This document shows, piece by piece, positions 49,797 through 60,656 of a stretch of 64,000 nucleotides of DNA (position 1 is its first letter; each line of letters starts with the position of its first letter). The DNA is taken from positions 554,035,763-554,099,762 of the forward strand of contig NC_058524.1 in the NCBI RefSeq assembly GCF_904849725.1, written 5' to 3'. Under the pieces are notes generated by a model. It had not been told where the DNA came from. It saw only the letters and a program-made list of their open reading frames with translations, and did no database searches. Made by a program: the position numbers and the translations under genes. This DNA is from Hordeum vulgare subsp. vulgare. Its lineage: Eukaryota; Streptophyta; Magnoliopsida; Poales; Poaceae.

Positions 49797-51313
49797 AGAC
49801 CTCGCTTGTCCTCAAGCGAAAACCAAGTTCCATAAACATGTCCACATGTTGAGGGACGAAGGTGTTGATAAAACATAATACGGACATGAGGGCATCATGA
49901 TCACACATAGGACAGCAATATATCATAAAGATTCTTATGGGAAAGTAACAATTCCTTCAGAGAGCAAAGCATGAAGCCAAAATTATTACCGAGAAGTAAC
50001 CAACAATAGTCCATAGTCATTGAAGAAATTGCAATTTATCACAACATCACAAAGAGTCAAATAAGAGCTTGTAAGGCAAACCCACATACTCAATCATCTC
50101 TTTTGTTTTCCACAATTGTTACAACTCACGTGGTATTCATGGTGTCAAAGTTTTCAGCTGGACATAGAGGAAGATATGGGCTTATAGTTTTGCCTCCCAA
50201 CCATTTACCTCAAGGGTAAAGTCAACAACAATAAAGCATGAGTACTCAACTCCAAGTTGATATATGAATATAGATCTTTCCCAAACATGTGACGGTAGCC
50301 AAGACAAAGGCAAAAAGGGAATTGGTGAAGATCACCATGACTCTTACAAGGGTAAAAAGTAAAGGTACAAGATAGGCCCTTCGCAGAGGGAAGCAGAGGT
50401 TGTCATGCGCTTTTGAGGTTTGAATGCGTGTCCTCTTAGTGCGGAGGAACGTCACTTTATATTGCCTCCTGTGATAAAGAACTTTATTATGCAGTCTATC
50501 TCTTTTATGTCTTCCTCATCACAGGTTCGTAGAAAGCTTGTTTTCCACACACTAATAGATCATGCATATTAGAGAGCAATTTTTATTGCTTGCACCGATG
50601 ACAACTTACTTGAAGGATCTTATTCAATCCATAGGTAGGTATGGTGGACTCTCATGGCAAAACTGGTTGGAGGTTTATGGATGCACAAGTAGTATCTCTA
50701 CTTGGTGCGGGAGTTTTGGCTAATATGAGGTGGAAGCAATCGTCACATGCTAAGGGATCTCTAATCAACATTGTTTGGAATCAAGCAAACACAATTCATT
50801 ATGTTGTCTTCCTTGTCCAACATCTACTCCTAGGCATGTAATAGTTTGGTGAGTGCTCACAATTGTAAAAAGTGTCTAAGATGATATATTTATATGTGAA
50901 CCTCTCTTTCCTTATTACTTCTTACTAGTTGCAACAATGACTGAGGTCTATGTTGACTTATTCTCAACAAGTTTCAATCATCATACGTGTCATAAGTGAA
51001 GTTATCACTTTCCATAAGATCGTCTCATGATCTTTCATGCTATCATTCTTTTCATACTATTGATCATGGCACAAAGCAAAGCCCTTGACTAAGATACTCA
51101 TTATTATATAGCTCGTAAGCTAGAATACATCGGGGAAGAGACAAAAGCAAAAGACTCAAACTAAAAACTAAAGACTTATTCCTCTAAAAGAAGAAATAAA
51201 AAATGAAAAGGAAAGAACTAAAACAAAGGTAAAAGCAAAAGATATAAAGGTGATACGATACCAGGGCAACTCCCCCAAGCTTGGCAGAAGCCAAGGGGAT
51301 TGCCCATACCAAG
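49797..51313 (-). other. 3' non-coding interior of the Athila-lineage element
   Basis: About 1.5 kb between the extra ORF and the polypurine tract has no frame above 70 codons. Long untranslated 3' interiors are normal in this lineage. Confidence 0.7.
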
Positions 51314-51832
51314 TTAGTTGTCTTCCTTTGGCGGTGATTGTGGTGTTGTTGTCGGAGTAGTCTGATCCTCCGTCTTCCAAGGCATAGGTGCTCCATCATG
51401 GCAGGATGAACTAGTCGTCGGAATCCTCAAATCTGCAGCCAACCTTATTGAATTAAATCTGTACTCATACTCATAGTTTTGGTTCTGCAGGTCATAGATC
51501 TGGCCCTGAAGTTGATCAACCCTATCATAGAGCCTGGAGAGGTGTTTCCCAATATCAATGGCATCCATCTTGTGATTGCTAGTGAACTCCGTGATCATCG
51601 TGTGGTTGGCGTTGAGTCCACGCTCCACCATCCCTTGGCACTTGAAGACTTGTTGCTCCATTGCTTCGAGCCTCGTCTCCATGCTTCCGGTCTTCTTAGG
51701 CCCCTCAACATCACGGATGTGCAACATTCCCTTGCTCATCTTGATAGATTGAGGGTGTTTCAGCACTTCCGTGAGGTAGGGATTGATGACCTTCTCGAAG
51801 ATCTTGTCCTTAGGAGCGTTTGGGGAAGTCAT
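51314..51832 (-). CDS. Extra 172-codon ORF in the env position, coiled-coil protein
   Basis: The ORF runs from ATG at 51832 to 51314 with no interruption, although gag and pol of the same element are broken. It has no signal peptide or membrane segment, so nothing supports a true envelope function. The N-terminal third is basic (KDKIFEKVINPYL). Residues about 55-125 have the heptad spacing of a coiled coil (METRLEAMEQQVFKCQ and LSRLYDRVDQLQGQIYDLQN). The tail is Thr/Pro-rich. An LTR-like promoter module (TATA about 51918-51925) lies 86 bases upstream, so it may be transcribed separately. Function unknown. Similar ORFs occur at this place in related elements, from general knowledge. Confidence 0.6.
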   Translation of the reverse strand: MTSPNAPKDKIFEKVINPYLTEVLKHPQSIKMSKGMLHIRDVEGPKKTGSMETRLEAMEQQVFKCQGMVERGLNANHTMITEFTSNHKMDAIDIGKHLSRLYDRVDQLQGQIYDLQNQNYEYEYRFNSIRLAADLRIPTTSSSCHDGAPMPWKTEDQTTPTTTPQSPPKEDN

Positions 51833-51917
51833 GATGATCTAGATCTGTCACAAAAACAGGCTCGAAACGAAAACAGAGGAAAACTACGCGATACGGAGAT
51901 CAAAACCTTCGGGCGAC

Positions 51918-52044
51918 TATATATTGATTTTTTCTGGGGCCAGAAGGAGTCCTCCACAAGAAAACGGAGTCCGAGAGGCACACGAGGTGCCCATAAGCTT
52001 GCCCTCTGCCACCAGGGGGTAGGGGGCGGTGACAGGGCTTGTGG
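51918..52044 (-). promoter_or_regulatory. Internal LTR-like promoter module upstream of the extra ORF
   Basis: On the minus strand there is an outer inverted repeat (GCTTGTGG complement at 52044-52037; CCATAAGC at 51998-51991), a degenerate inner GCCACC/GGCGGT pair and a TATA-like AATATATAG at 51925-51918. Further upstream a TTTTTGGAAAATTAG-type stretch (about 52078-52095) parallels TTTTTGGAAAATATG in the LTR at 63565-63580. The order and motifs match LTR U3 regions, but the hairpin-to-TATA distance is about 98 rather than 63 bp. Confidence 0.5.
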
Positions 52045-52116
52045 CCGCCTCGTTCGCTCTCCGGACTGCTTTTTATTTTTCTAATTTTCCAAAAATTCCA
52101 AAACGTAAGAAATTTC

Positions 52117-55100
52117 CTATTGGAAAAGTATCGGAGTCCAATTTCTTGCCGAAACAGATAAATCTTCATTTTCAAGGTCTGAAACAGGCTGATAAACATC
52201 CCTTATGTACTCCTCTGGAGTTATGACATTGATGATATTGGTCTCAACATTTATGGGAGTACCAGAGATGTAATGCTTGATTATTTGCCCATTTACCAAT
52301 CTAGGAAAGTTTCCTTCCGTGTTGTTGATTTTGATGGCACCAGAATGATATAGTTCCTCGACAACATAGGGACCTTCCCATTTAGAGAGAAGCTTGCCTG
52401 CAAAGAACCTCAAACGAGAATTGTATAGCAAGACATAATCACCTACATTGAACTCTCATTTCTGTATTCGTTTGTCGTGCCATCTCTTAACCTTTTCCTT
52501 GAACAACCTGGCATTTTCATATGCCTGGGCTCTCCATTCATCTAACGAGCTGATATCAAACAATCGCTTCTCACCGGCAAGTTTGAAATCAAAGTTGAGC
52601 TCTTTGATTGCCTAATAAGCTTTGTGTTCCAGCTCAAGAGGTAAATGACAGGCCTTACCGTAAACCATTTTATACGGTGACATGCCCATGGGATTCTTAT
52701 AAGCAGTCCTATAAGCCCATAGTGCATCGTCAAGTTTGCTAGACCAGTTCTTTCGAGATCTATTGATGGTCTTTTGTAGGATCAACCTGATCTCCCTATT
52801 ACTCAACTCCACTTGACCACTAGACTGAGGATGATAAGGAGATGCAACTCTATGGTTGACATCATACTTAGCTAGCATCTTGCGGAAAACACCATGAATG
52901 AAGTGTGAACCGCCATCAGTCATCAAGTATCCAGGGACTCCAAATCTTCGGCATATGACTTTTTTAAGCATCTTAATAGAGGTGTGGTGATCAGCATTTT
53001 TAGTGGGGATAGCTTCTACCCACTTAGTAACGTAATCCATAGCAACTAAGATGTGAGTGTACCCATTGGAACTCGGGAAGGGTCCCATATAATCAAAGCC
53101 CCAGACATCAAATGGTTCAATGACAAGTGAATAGTTCATAGGCATTTCCTGACGCTTACTCATGTTCCCTATTCTTTGGCATTCGTCACAAGACAAGACA
53201 AACGTACGGGCATCCTTGAAGAGAGTGGGCCAATAGAAACCTGATTGCAATACCTTATGGGCAGTTCTATCTCCAGCATTGTGTCCTCCGTAGCCTTCGG
53301 AATGACACTTCTGCAGGATCTGTCCCTGTTCATGTTCAGGCACACAACGTCTAATAACACCATATACTCCTTCCTTATAAAGGTGAGGATCATCCCAAAA
53401 GTAGTGTCTCAAATCAAAGAAGAATTTCTTCTTTTGCTGATAGGTGAAACTGGGTGGTATGTATTTGGCTACGATATAGTTTGCATAATCGGCATACCAC
53501 GGTGCACTATGTGAAGTTCGGATGACATTTAATTGCTCATCAGGAAAGCTGTCATCAATAGGTAGTGGGTCATCAAGGACATTTTCTAGCCTAGACAAGT
53601 TATCTGCTACAGGGTTTTCAGCACCCTTTCGGTCAACGACGTGCAAATCAAATTCCTGTAGCAGGAGAACCCATCTGATCAGCCTAGGCTTAGCGTCCTT
53701 CTTCTGCATGAGGTACTTAATAGCAGCATGATCAGAGTGAATAGTGACTTTGGAGTAAACTATGTAAGATCTGAACTTTTCACATGCAAACACGACTGCT
53801 AAAAATTCCTTCTCTGTAGTGGCATAGTTTCTTTGGGCATTGTCTAGAGTTTTACTAGCGTAGTGAATGACATTCAACTTCTTGTCAACTCTTTGTCCTA
53901 GAACAGCACCAACAGCATAATCACTAGAGTCACACATGATTTCAAAGGGCAAGTTCCAGTCAGGTGGTTGAACAATATGTGTGGTTATCAAAGCCTTCTT
54001 AAGTATTTCGAAAGCTTCCTCACAATCCTCATCAAAAACAAAAGGAACATCCTTCTGCAAGAGGTTGGTAAGAGGCCTAGAAATCTTAGAGAAGTCTTTA
54101 ATGAACCTTCCATAGAAACCAGCATGACCTAGGAAACTTCGTATACCTCTGATATCTGTGGGGAAAGGCATTTTCTCAATTGCATCAATCTTAGACTTAT
54201 CAACTTCAATGCCTCTTTCAGAGATTTTGTGTCCTAAGACGATACCTTCATTAACCATAAAGTGGCACTTCTCCCAATTCAAGACGAGGTTGATTTCTTC
54301 GCATCTCTGTAAGACTCGATCAAGGTTGCTGAGGCAATCATCAAAGGAAGACCCGTAAACGGAGAAGTCATCCATGAAAACCTCGACAATCTTTTCACAA
54401 AAGTCAGAGAATATATCCATCATACATCTTTGGAAGGTAGCACGTGCATTACATAAGCCAAAAGGCATACGTCTATAGGCAAAGGTACCGAAAGGGCAGG
54501 TGAAAGTGGTTTTCTCTTGATCAGATTGTGCAACAGATATTTGCGAGAAACCTGAATAACCGTCTAGAAAGCAGAAGTGTGTGTGCTTTGATAGCCTTTC
54601 TAGCATTTGGTCGATGAACGGCAAAGGATAATGATCTTTCCTGGTTGCCTTGTTCAGTTTCCGGAAGTCTATAACCATTCTATAGCCGGTAATAATCCTT
54701 TGTGGGATTAGTTCATCCTTATCATTAGGAACGACGGTGATACCTCCCTTCTTAGGTACGCAATGTACTGGACTTACCCAATCACTATGAGCAACAGGAT
54801 AAATGATTCCTACTTCCAGAAGCTTTAATATTTCTTTTCTAACGACCTCTTTCATCTTAGGATTTAATCTCCTTTGATGATCAGCAACTGGTTTAAAGTC
54901 AGGATCGGTTTTAATCTTGTGCTGACATAGAGCAGGACTAATACCCTTAAGATCATCAAGAGTATATCCAATAGCAGCGCGGTGCTTCCTCAGAGTTTTT
55001 AGTAACTTCTTCTCTTCGCGCTCTGAGAGGCAAGCACTAATAATGACAAGATATATCTCCTTCTCATCAAGATAGGCATACTTAAGAGTATCAGGCAACT

Positions 55101-55923
55101 GTTTAAGCTCGAACACAGGATCACCCTTCGGTGGGGGAGGATCCCCAAGTAGTTCAACAGGCAGATTATTCTTGAGAATAGGATATTGTTCTAAGATAAT
55201 TTTATCTATCTCATCTCTCTCTTCCATATGCATATCATTTTCATGCTCAAGCAGATATTGCTCTAAAGGATCTGTAGGAGGTACGGCAATAGAGGCAAGA
55301 GCAATGATTTCATCTCTACCAGGCGACTCTCTTTCATGGGTTTGTCTTCCAAACTTGGAGAAGTTAAATTCATGAGACACACCCTCGAAACTTACTGTGA
55401 CAGTCTGCTTAATGCAATCAATGTGAGCATTGAAAGTGTTGAGAAAGGGTCTACTGAATATGATGGGACAAAAGCTATCTTGTGCAGTACCAAGGACGAG
55501 GAAATCAGTAGGATACTTCGTCTTACCACACATGACTTCTATGTCTCTCACAATTCCCAGAGGGAAAATAGTGTCTCTATTAGCTAGCGTAATAGTGACA
55601 TCAATGGGTTCTAACTCAGCAGGTGCAATCTCATCTTTGATTTCATCATATAGAGAACGGGGTGTTGCACTAACACTAGCTCCCATATCACATAAACCAT
55701 GGTAACAGTGATCTCCTATCTTAACAGAAACAACGGGCAGGCCAACTACAGGTCCGTGTTTGTCTTTCGCGTGAGGTTTAGCAATTCTAGCAGAGTCCTC
55801 ACAGAATTTGATAACATGCCCATCTACGTCTTCGGCTAAGAGATATTTGATAATAGCAACACTAGGTTCAACTCTAATCTCCTCAGGGGATGCAAGTGAT
55901 CTAATGTAATCCCTACGTATCAC
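52117..55923 (-). pseudogene. pol: protease, reverse transcriptase, RNase H and integrase, with two stop codons
   Basis: One frame runs from upstream of 55923 to 52612 (1103 codons) and resumes at 52431-52117 after stops at the codons near 52612 (TAG, where TGG is expected) and near 52455 (TGA). Domains: protease with CDMGAS at residues 78-83; reverse transcriptase with [11 protein letters not shown] and, near residue 514, VFMDDF; RNase H with CDSSDYAVG near 663; integrase HHCC zinc motif around 865-905 ([11 protein letters not shown] and CDECQR); DDE triad in WGFDYMGPF near 943, MTDGGSHF near 1001 and NREIRL near 1043; and the integrase C-terminus after the stops. There is no own start codon: it is read as a continuation of gag, from which it is separated by a frameshift near 55990. 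Confidence 0.93.
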
Positions 55924-55946
55924 AGCTGGAGCTTTAGAATAATCCT

Positions 55947-56907
55947 TTATCCTAGCAGGGTATGGTGGTTTCTCAATGTAAGCACAAGGAACAACAGATC
56001 ACTAAAAGCAATGATTTTCTCCTCAACTAGATTGGTTTTGACTATGTTTCTTTCTACAGGAGGATGATATTTAAACCACTTCTCTTTGTGAAGATCAACA
56101 TGAGCAGCAAAAGATTCACATAGAGAAGCTACCATCTCAGAGTCAAGTCCATACTTAGCGCTAAAATCTCTAGAAGTGTTTGTCTCAAGAAAAGATTTAA
56201 CACAATCAAACTGGAAATTCATACCTGACTCCTTACCTTCCTCCAGCTCCCAATCTTCAGAGTTGCGTTTGATTCTCTCCAATATATTCCACTTGTGATC
56301 AATATCCTTCTTCATAAAAGAACCGGCACAAGAAGTGTCAAGCATGGTACGATCTTCATGAGAAAGCCGATCATAAAACTTTTGAGTGATGATTTCTCTC
56401 GAGAGCTCATGATTGGGGCATGAATATAGCATTGATTTAAGCCTCCCCCAAGCTTGAGCTATGCTTTCCCTGTCACGAGGCCAAAAGTTATAAATAAAGT
56501 TCCGATCACGATGTACTAATGCATATGATAAAACTTTTGATGAAATTCCAATTTCAACCGATTGTAGCCCATGATCCAGTATCATCACATAGCCTATACC
56601 ATGTCAACGCCTTATCCTTCAAGGATAAAGGAAAGACTTTCTTCTTTACCTCATCCTCGGGCAAACCTGCAAGCTTAAATAAACCACGAACTTCATCTAC
56701 ATAGATCAGATGCAAGTCTGGATGTGAAGATCCATCTCCTGTGAAAGGATTAGCCAGCAGTTTCTCAAGCATACTCGAAGGAATTTCATAAAAGATATTT
56801 TCAGTAGGTACCTCAGGTTGAGGAGCAACTCCTCGTACTGCCGTTCGGGGTGAAGATACCCCGAACAAACTCCTCAAAGGAACAGTTTCCATAGTGAGAA
56901 GTGACAA
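55947..56907 (-). pseudogene. gag, broken by frameshifts
   Basis: The first segment (56907-56554) starts MSLLTMETVPLRSLFG and contains the retrotransposon gag motif DEVRGLFKLAGLPEDEVKKK and LTWYRLCDD. It goes out of frame near 56570 and continues in another frame at about 56570-55990, with ESIAQAWGRLKSMLYSCPNH, which is typical of gag capsid-like regions. A second frameshift near 55990 separates it from pol. Gag would assemble virus-like particles; this copy cannot. Confidence 0.88.
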
Positions 56908-56970
56908 TAAATTTCAGCATAGTATAAAAATGTTTCCTTACCAATTTCCACTTACCAAAGGCGCTTCACT

Positions 56971-56987
56971 CCCCGGCAACGGCACCA
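56971..56987 (-). promoter_or_regulatory. Primer-binding site of the Athila-lineage element
   Basis: The minus strand TGGTGCCGTTGCCGGGG lies 11 bases inside the 5' LTR. It resembles the tRNA-Asp complementary TGGCGCCGTTGCCGGGGA common in Athila-type elements, with one mismatch. Confidence 0.75.
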
Positions 56988-56998
56988 GAAAAGAGTCT

Positions 56999-58523
56999 TG
57001 ATGACCCACAAGTATAGGGGATCAATCGTTGTCCTTTCGATAAGTAAGAGTGTCAAACCCAACGAGGAGCAGAAGGCTTTGATAAACGGATTTCAGCAAG
57101 GTAATAACTGCAAGCACTCAAAGTAGCGGTAACAAGTGATTGTGTAGCGAGGTGAAACGTAACAAACAAAGAGTAACAAGTAACAAGTAGTAGAAACGGT
57201 GCAGCAAGTGGCCCAATCCCTTTTGTAGCAAGGGACAAGCCTGAACAAAGTCTTATAGGAGGAAAAACGCTCCCGAGGACACACGGGAATTTCTGTCATG
57301 CTAGTTTCATCATGTTCATATGATTCGCGTTCGCTACTTTGATAGTTTGATATGTGGGTGGACCGGCGCTTGGGTACTGCCATTACTTGGACAAGCATCC
57401 CACTTATGATTAACCTCTCTCGCAAGCATCTGCATCTACTAAATAAGAATTAAGACAATGTCTAACCATAGCATTAAACTAGTGGATCCAAATCAGCCCC
57501 TCAGGAAGCAACGCATAGACTGGGGTTTAAGCTTCTGTCACTCCAGCAACCCATCATCTACTTACTACTTCCCAATGCCTTCCTCTAGGCCCAAATATGG
57601 TGAAGTGTTATGTAGTCGACGTTCACATAACACCACTAGAGGAAAAACAACATAAAACATATCAAAATACCGAACGAATATCAAATTCACATGACTATTA
57701 TCAGCATGACTTATCCCATGTCCTCAGGAACAAAAGTAACTAGTCACAAAACATAATCATAATCATGACCAGAGGTGTAATGAATAGCATCAAGGATCTG
57801 AACATAAACTCTTCCACCAAGTAATCCAACTAGCATCAACTACAAAGAGTAATCAACACTACTAGCAACCTTACAAGTACCAATCGGAGTTGCGAGACGA
57901 ATATTGGTTACAAGAGATGAACTAGGGATTGGAGAGGAGATGGTGCTGATGATAATGTTGATGAAGATGCCTCCCCTCCGACGAGAGGAGTGTTGGTGAT
58001 GACGATGGCGATGATTCCCCCCTCCGGGAGGGAAGTTTTCCCGGCTGGATCGTCCTGTCGGAGCTCTAGATTGGATCTGCTCAAGTTTCGCCTCGTGGCG
58101 GCGGAGAAACCACGAAAAAGGTCCCTATTGATTTTTTCTAGACCAAAACCCTTCATATAGCAAAAAGGGGGGAACTAGTGGGCCGCCAGGCAGCCCACAA
58201 GTTTGCCCTGCGCCACCAGGGGGTGGCGGAGTGGGGGCTTGTGGAGGCCTGGTGGCCCCCCTCCGGTAGTTCTTTCGCCTAGTATTTTTTATATAATCTA
58301 GAAAAAATCCACGTAACTTTTCAGGGCATTTGGAGATGTGCAGAATATTGGACTAGGATTTGCTCCTTTTCTAGTCCAGAATTCCAGCTGCCTGAATTCT
58401 CCCTCTTCAAATAAACCTTGCAAAATAAGAGAGAAAAGGCATAAATATGGTACCACAAGTAATATAACATCCCAAAAAGCAATAAATATCAACATGAAAG
58501 CATGATGCAAAATGGACGTATCA
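56999..58523 (-). repeat. 5' LTR of the Athila-lineage element (1525 bp)
   Basis: The promoter module on the minus strand has its TATA-like CTATATG at 58160-58154 and a perfect 7 bp inner stem at 58211-58217 and 58222-58228 (CGCCACC and GGTGGCG). The stem is shorter than in the 3' LTR, but pairing is kept. The centre-to-TATA distance is about 63 bp. Confidence 0.9.
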
Positions 58524-59516
58524 CCTCGCATATTATCTTCAGGACGAAGATCGAAGGTTATTTCCATACTCTTTTGAAATCCATATGCCTTGCAAAGGTC
58601 TTCTCAATTTTGGCACCCTATTTCTTTGTTAAAACTTGAATTCATTACTTTGATCAAAAATATGTGACCATGTATAGTCATCAGGTTAGCTCTCCTCGTC
58701 TCCATACTCTCGTGGTCTTCGAAACCGAGCCTCTCCAACACATATCTTCTTGCATGGCAAGGGAGGAACTAGTCGAATTGTATAAAACAGAAATTACACG
58801 TTGAAGCAAAGAAAGATAAGTCATGCATGCTTAATTACGAAAAAACGCTTGTCATCATTGCATACCAGAGAATATTCGAAGGTCTCGTCAAGCTTGATGC
58901 TGAATAACCTGTCGTCTCGCAAATGAGGCTTGTCGCACAAACCCCGATAGTCTCCGCAATATTCATACTCCCAAAAATCATCGTTAGACATTTTCTGTTT
59001 TAATGTGGTAATTTAACTTATAATCCATCGAACATGTTTGTAAATGCGTAAACAATAACCGTGACACTATATGGAAAGAATTGAACATCTATATATAAAC
59101 AGAAGCATGCATAATAACAGGGGGACTATATTTGGTGGGAATGTTGATTCATTCCCCTTACCGGGAATTCCCGGGCACTCAATATGTCCTAGTTTCTAGC
59201 ACAAGTCATGCCGAAATTCATGGAAATTTTCGGCATGGCCTTTGCTAAAAAGTGGACATATGGAGCGCCTGAAATTTGCCAAAACGGAAATGAATCAACA
59301 TTCGGGCAAAACATAGGCCACTCGAACATTCCGGCAAAACTGAGGATATTTTTAATTCGCGTGACCATGACAGAAACGACCAACATTACTGAACGGGGTA
59401 CTTAATTAACGCAAAACAATATGTGATGCATTAACACAAACTTAGCGAGCAAAATTAATACCAATAGCAATCAAATGACGAAAAAGCAGATTTAACCTAG
59501 CACACTAGCTAACCTA

Positions 59517-60006
59517 TTTCTTCTTCTCCTCCTCTTCTTCTTCCTTTTATTCTCTTCTTCTTCTTATTATTATTATTATTATTATTTTCTTCTCCGCTTC
59601 TTCTTCTCCTATTTTTCTTCTACTTCACCTCTTCTTCTAATTCTCCTGTTCTTCTATTTTTCCTCTTCTTCTCCTCTCCTCTTCTTCTTCTTCTCCTTCT
59701 CCTTCTTCTTCTTTTCTTCTCCTCCTCTTATTATTTTCCTTTTTCCTCTTCTTATTTTCTTATTTTTGTTCATCTTTCTTCTTCTTCTAACCCTAACCTA
59801 ATCCTAAATATTACTAACCCTAATAATGTAGCACTAACCTTATAGTTATAGCAATTAAATTACAAAAAAACAGAATTGTAAATATTTTCTTCTTCTCCTC
59901 CTCTCCTGCTTCCTTTTATTCTCCTCCTCTTCTTATCCTCCTCCTCTTCTTCTACTTCTCCTCCTCCTCTACTACTTATTTTTCTTCTCCTCCTCCTCTT
60001 CTACTA
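59517..60006 (+). repeat. Pyrimidine-rich TTC/TCC tract with TTA microsatellite
   Basis: Almost continuous C/T on the plus strand, with a run of TTA units at about 59564-59587. Inside the CACTA, upstream of its minus-strand gene. No coding function. Confidence 0.85.
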
Positions 60007-60656
60007 CTTATCCCCCTGATCTCTAGCTATACCATGGCATGGAGAGGAGGGGGCGGGGGTGTCCGACGTGAGGGACAGAGGCATGGGGAGGAGTGGGCGG
60101 GGGTCTTACCAGAGCGGGAGGGGAGGGGGGGAGTCGACCGATGGCGCTTGGAGGGGGGGTCGAGGGCGCACGCAGGGACGCGCAGTGAGGGATCCAGCGG
60201 GCGGCGGCGTTGACACAAGAGCGAGCGGGGGCGAGGGGGAGAAGGAAGGAGTGGAGGGAAAGGGGGAGTTAGGGTATTTTGGAGCCGGTTAACTAAACGT
60301 ACCAGTAGCGTTGGATTGGATCCAGCAGTACTACTAACTTAGCAGTAGCGTTGTTTCTAACCCAGCGCTACTACTAATTGACCTAGGACATATAGTAGCA
60401 GCGCTGGATTAGAACCCCAGCTACTGCTATTCTACTTAGTAGTAGCTTTTCCCAAGCGCGCGCTGCTACTACTGCTACCGTCGGTGGGCTCGTTCGGCCA
60501 CGTTTAGCAGTAGCGCTGTTTACAAATCAAGCGCTACTACTACGGCCATGACTAGTAGCGCTTGTCAGATCCTGCGCTACTCCTAAGTAGGAGCAGCGTG
60601 TGCCGTATTCCAGCGCTACTACTAGCCTCCTACCTATAAGGTTTTTCCTACTAGTG

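Larger units (their letters stand above)
48278..58523 (-). mobile_element. Full-length Athila-lineage Ty3/gypsy retrotransposon, 10.2 kb
   Basis: Both LTRs start TGATGACCCACAAGT and end GGACGTATCA. Duplications of CCTCG flank the whole (48273-48277, 58524-58528). Order on the minus strand: 5' LTR (58523-56999), primer-binding site, gag, protease, reverse transcriptase, RNase H, integrase, an extra 172-codon ORF in the env position, polypurine tract, 3' LTR (49782-48278). The tRNA-Asp-like primer site, the CDMGAS protease motif and the large 3' untranslated interior fit the Athila lineage. WHAM or Sabrina would be the nearest Triticeae names, but this needs a search. Gag and pol carry two frameshifts and two stops, so it is not autonomous. 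Confidence 0.93.
47556..58991 (-). pseudogene. CACTA-borne four-exon gene, split by a retrotransposon and one stop codon
   Basis: Minus strand. Exon 1 is 58991-58866 (starts MSNDDFWEYEYCG, 42 codons). Exon 2 is 58768-58529 and continues at 48277-48223 across the retrotransposon. Exon 3 is 48123-47897 and exon 4 is 47807-47556, ending in TAG. All junctions have GT-AG sites and compatible phases (0, 1, 0), giving about 299 residues. The reading frame passes through the insertion point unchanged once the CCTCG duplication is counted once. An in-frame TGA stands at 58606-58604 where TGG would be expected. The protein is rich in Trp, Tyr and His and ends with GVILFYDIIPRSED. I recall similar proteins accompanying Triticeae CACTA elements, with a possible B3-like DNA-binding fold, but I cannot confirm that. 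The gene is inactive here. Confidence 0.6.
46943..60656 (-). mobile_element. CACTA transposon (about 3.5 kb without its nested retrotransposon)
   Basis: The left end is CACTACTAGGAGAAAGCC and the right end, reverse-complemented, CACTAGTAGGAAAAACC, flanked by AAT duplications (46940-46942, 60657-60659). Subterminal GTAGCGCT and AGCGCTACT repeats are dense at 46960-47130 and 60300-60640. It carries one four-exon minus-strand gene, broken by a stop codon and by a 10.2 kb Athila-lineage insertion. No transposase catalytic frame is visible, so it is non-autonomous. 59517-60006 is a pyrimidine-rich tract and 60020-60300 is GC-rich, presumably the 5' leader of the gene. Confidence 0.9.

Noticed and set aside
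51314..51832. Envelope protein for the ORF in the env position
   Set aside because: No signal peptide, no transmembrane segment and no cysteine pattern. It is predicted as a soluble coiled-coil protein.
51479..52084. A 201-codon plus-strand frame
   Set aside because: It is the antisense shadow of the element's 172-codon ORF and the promoter-like region.
59788..59822. Telomere-like CCCTAACC repeats
   Set aside because: Only about three imperfect units within a CACTA interior; too short and degenerate for an interstitial telomere.
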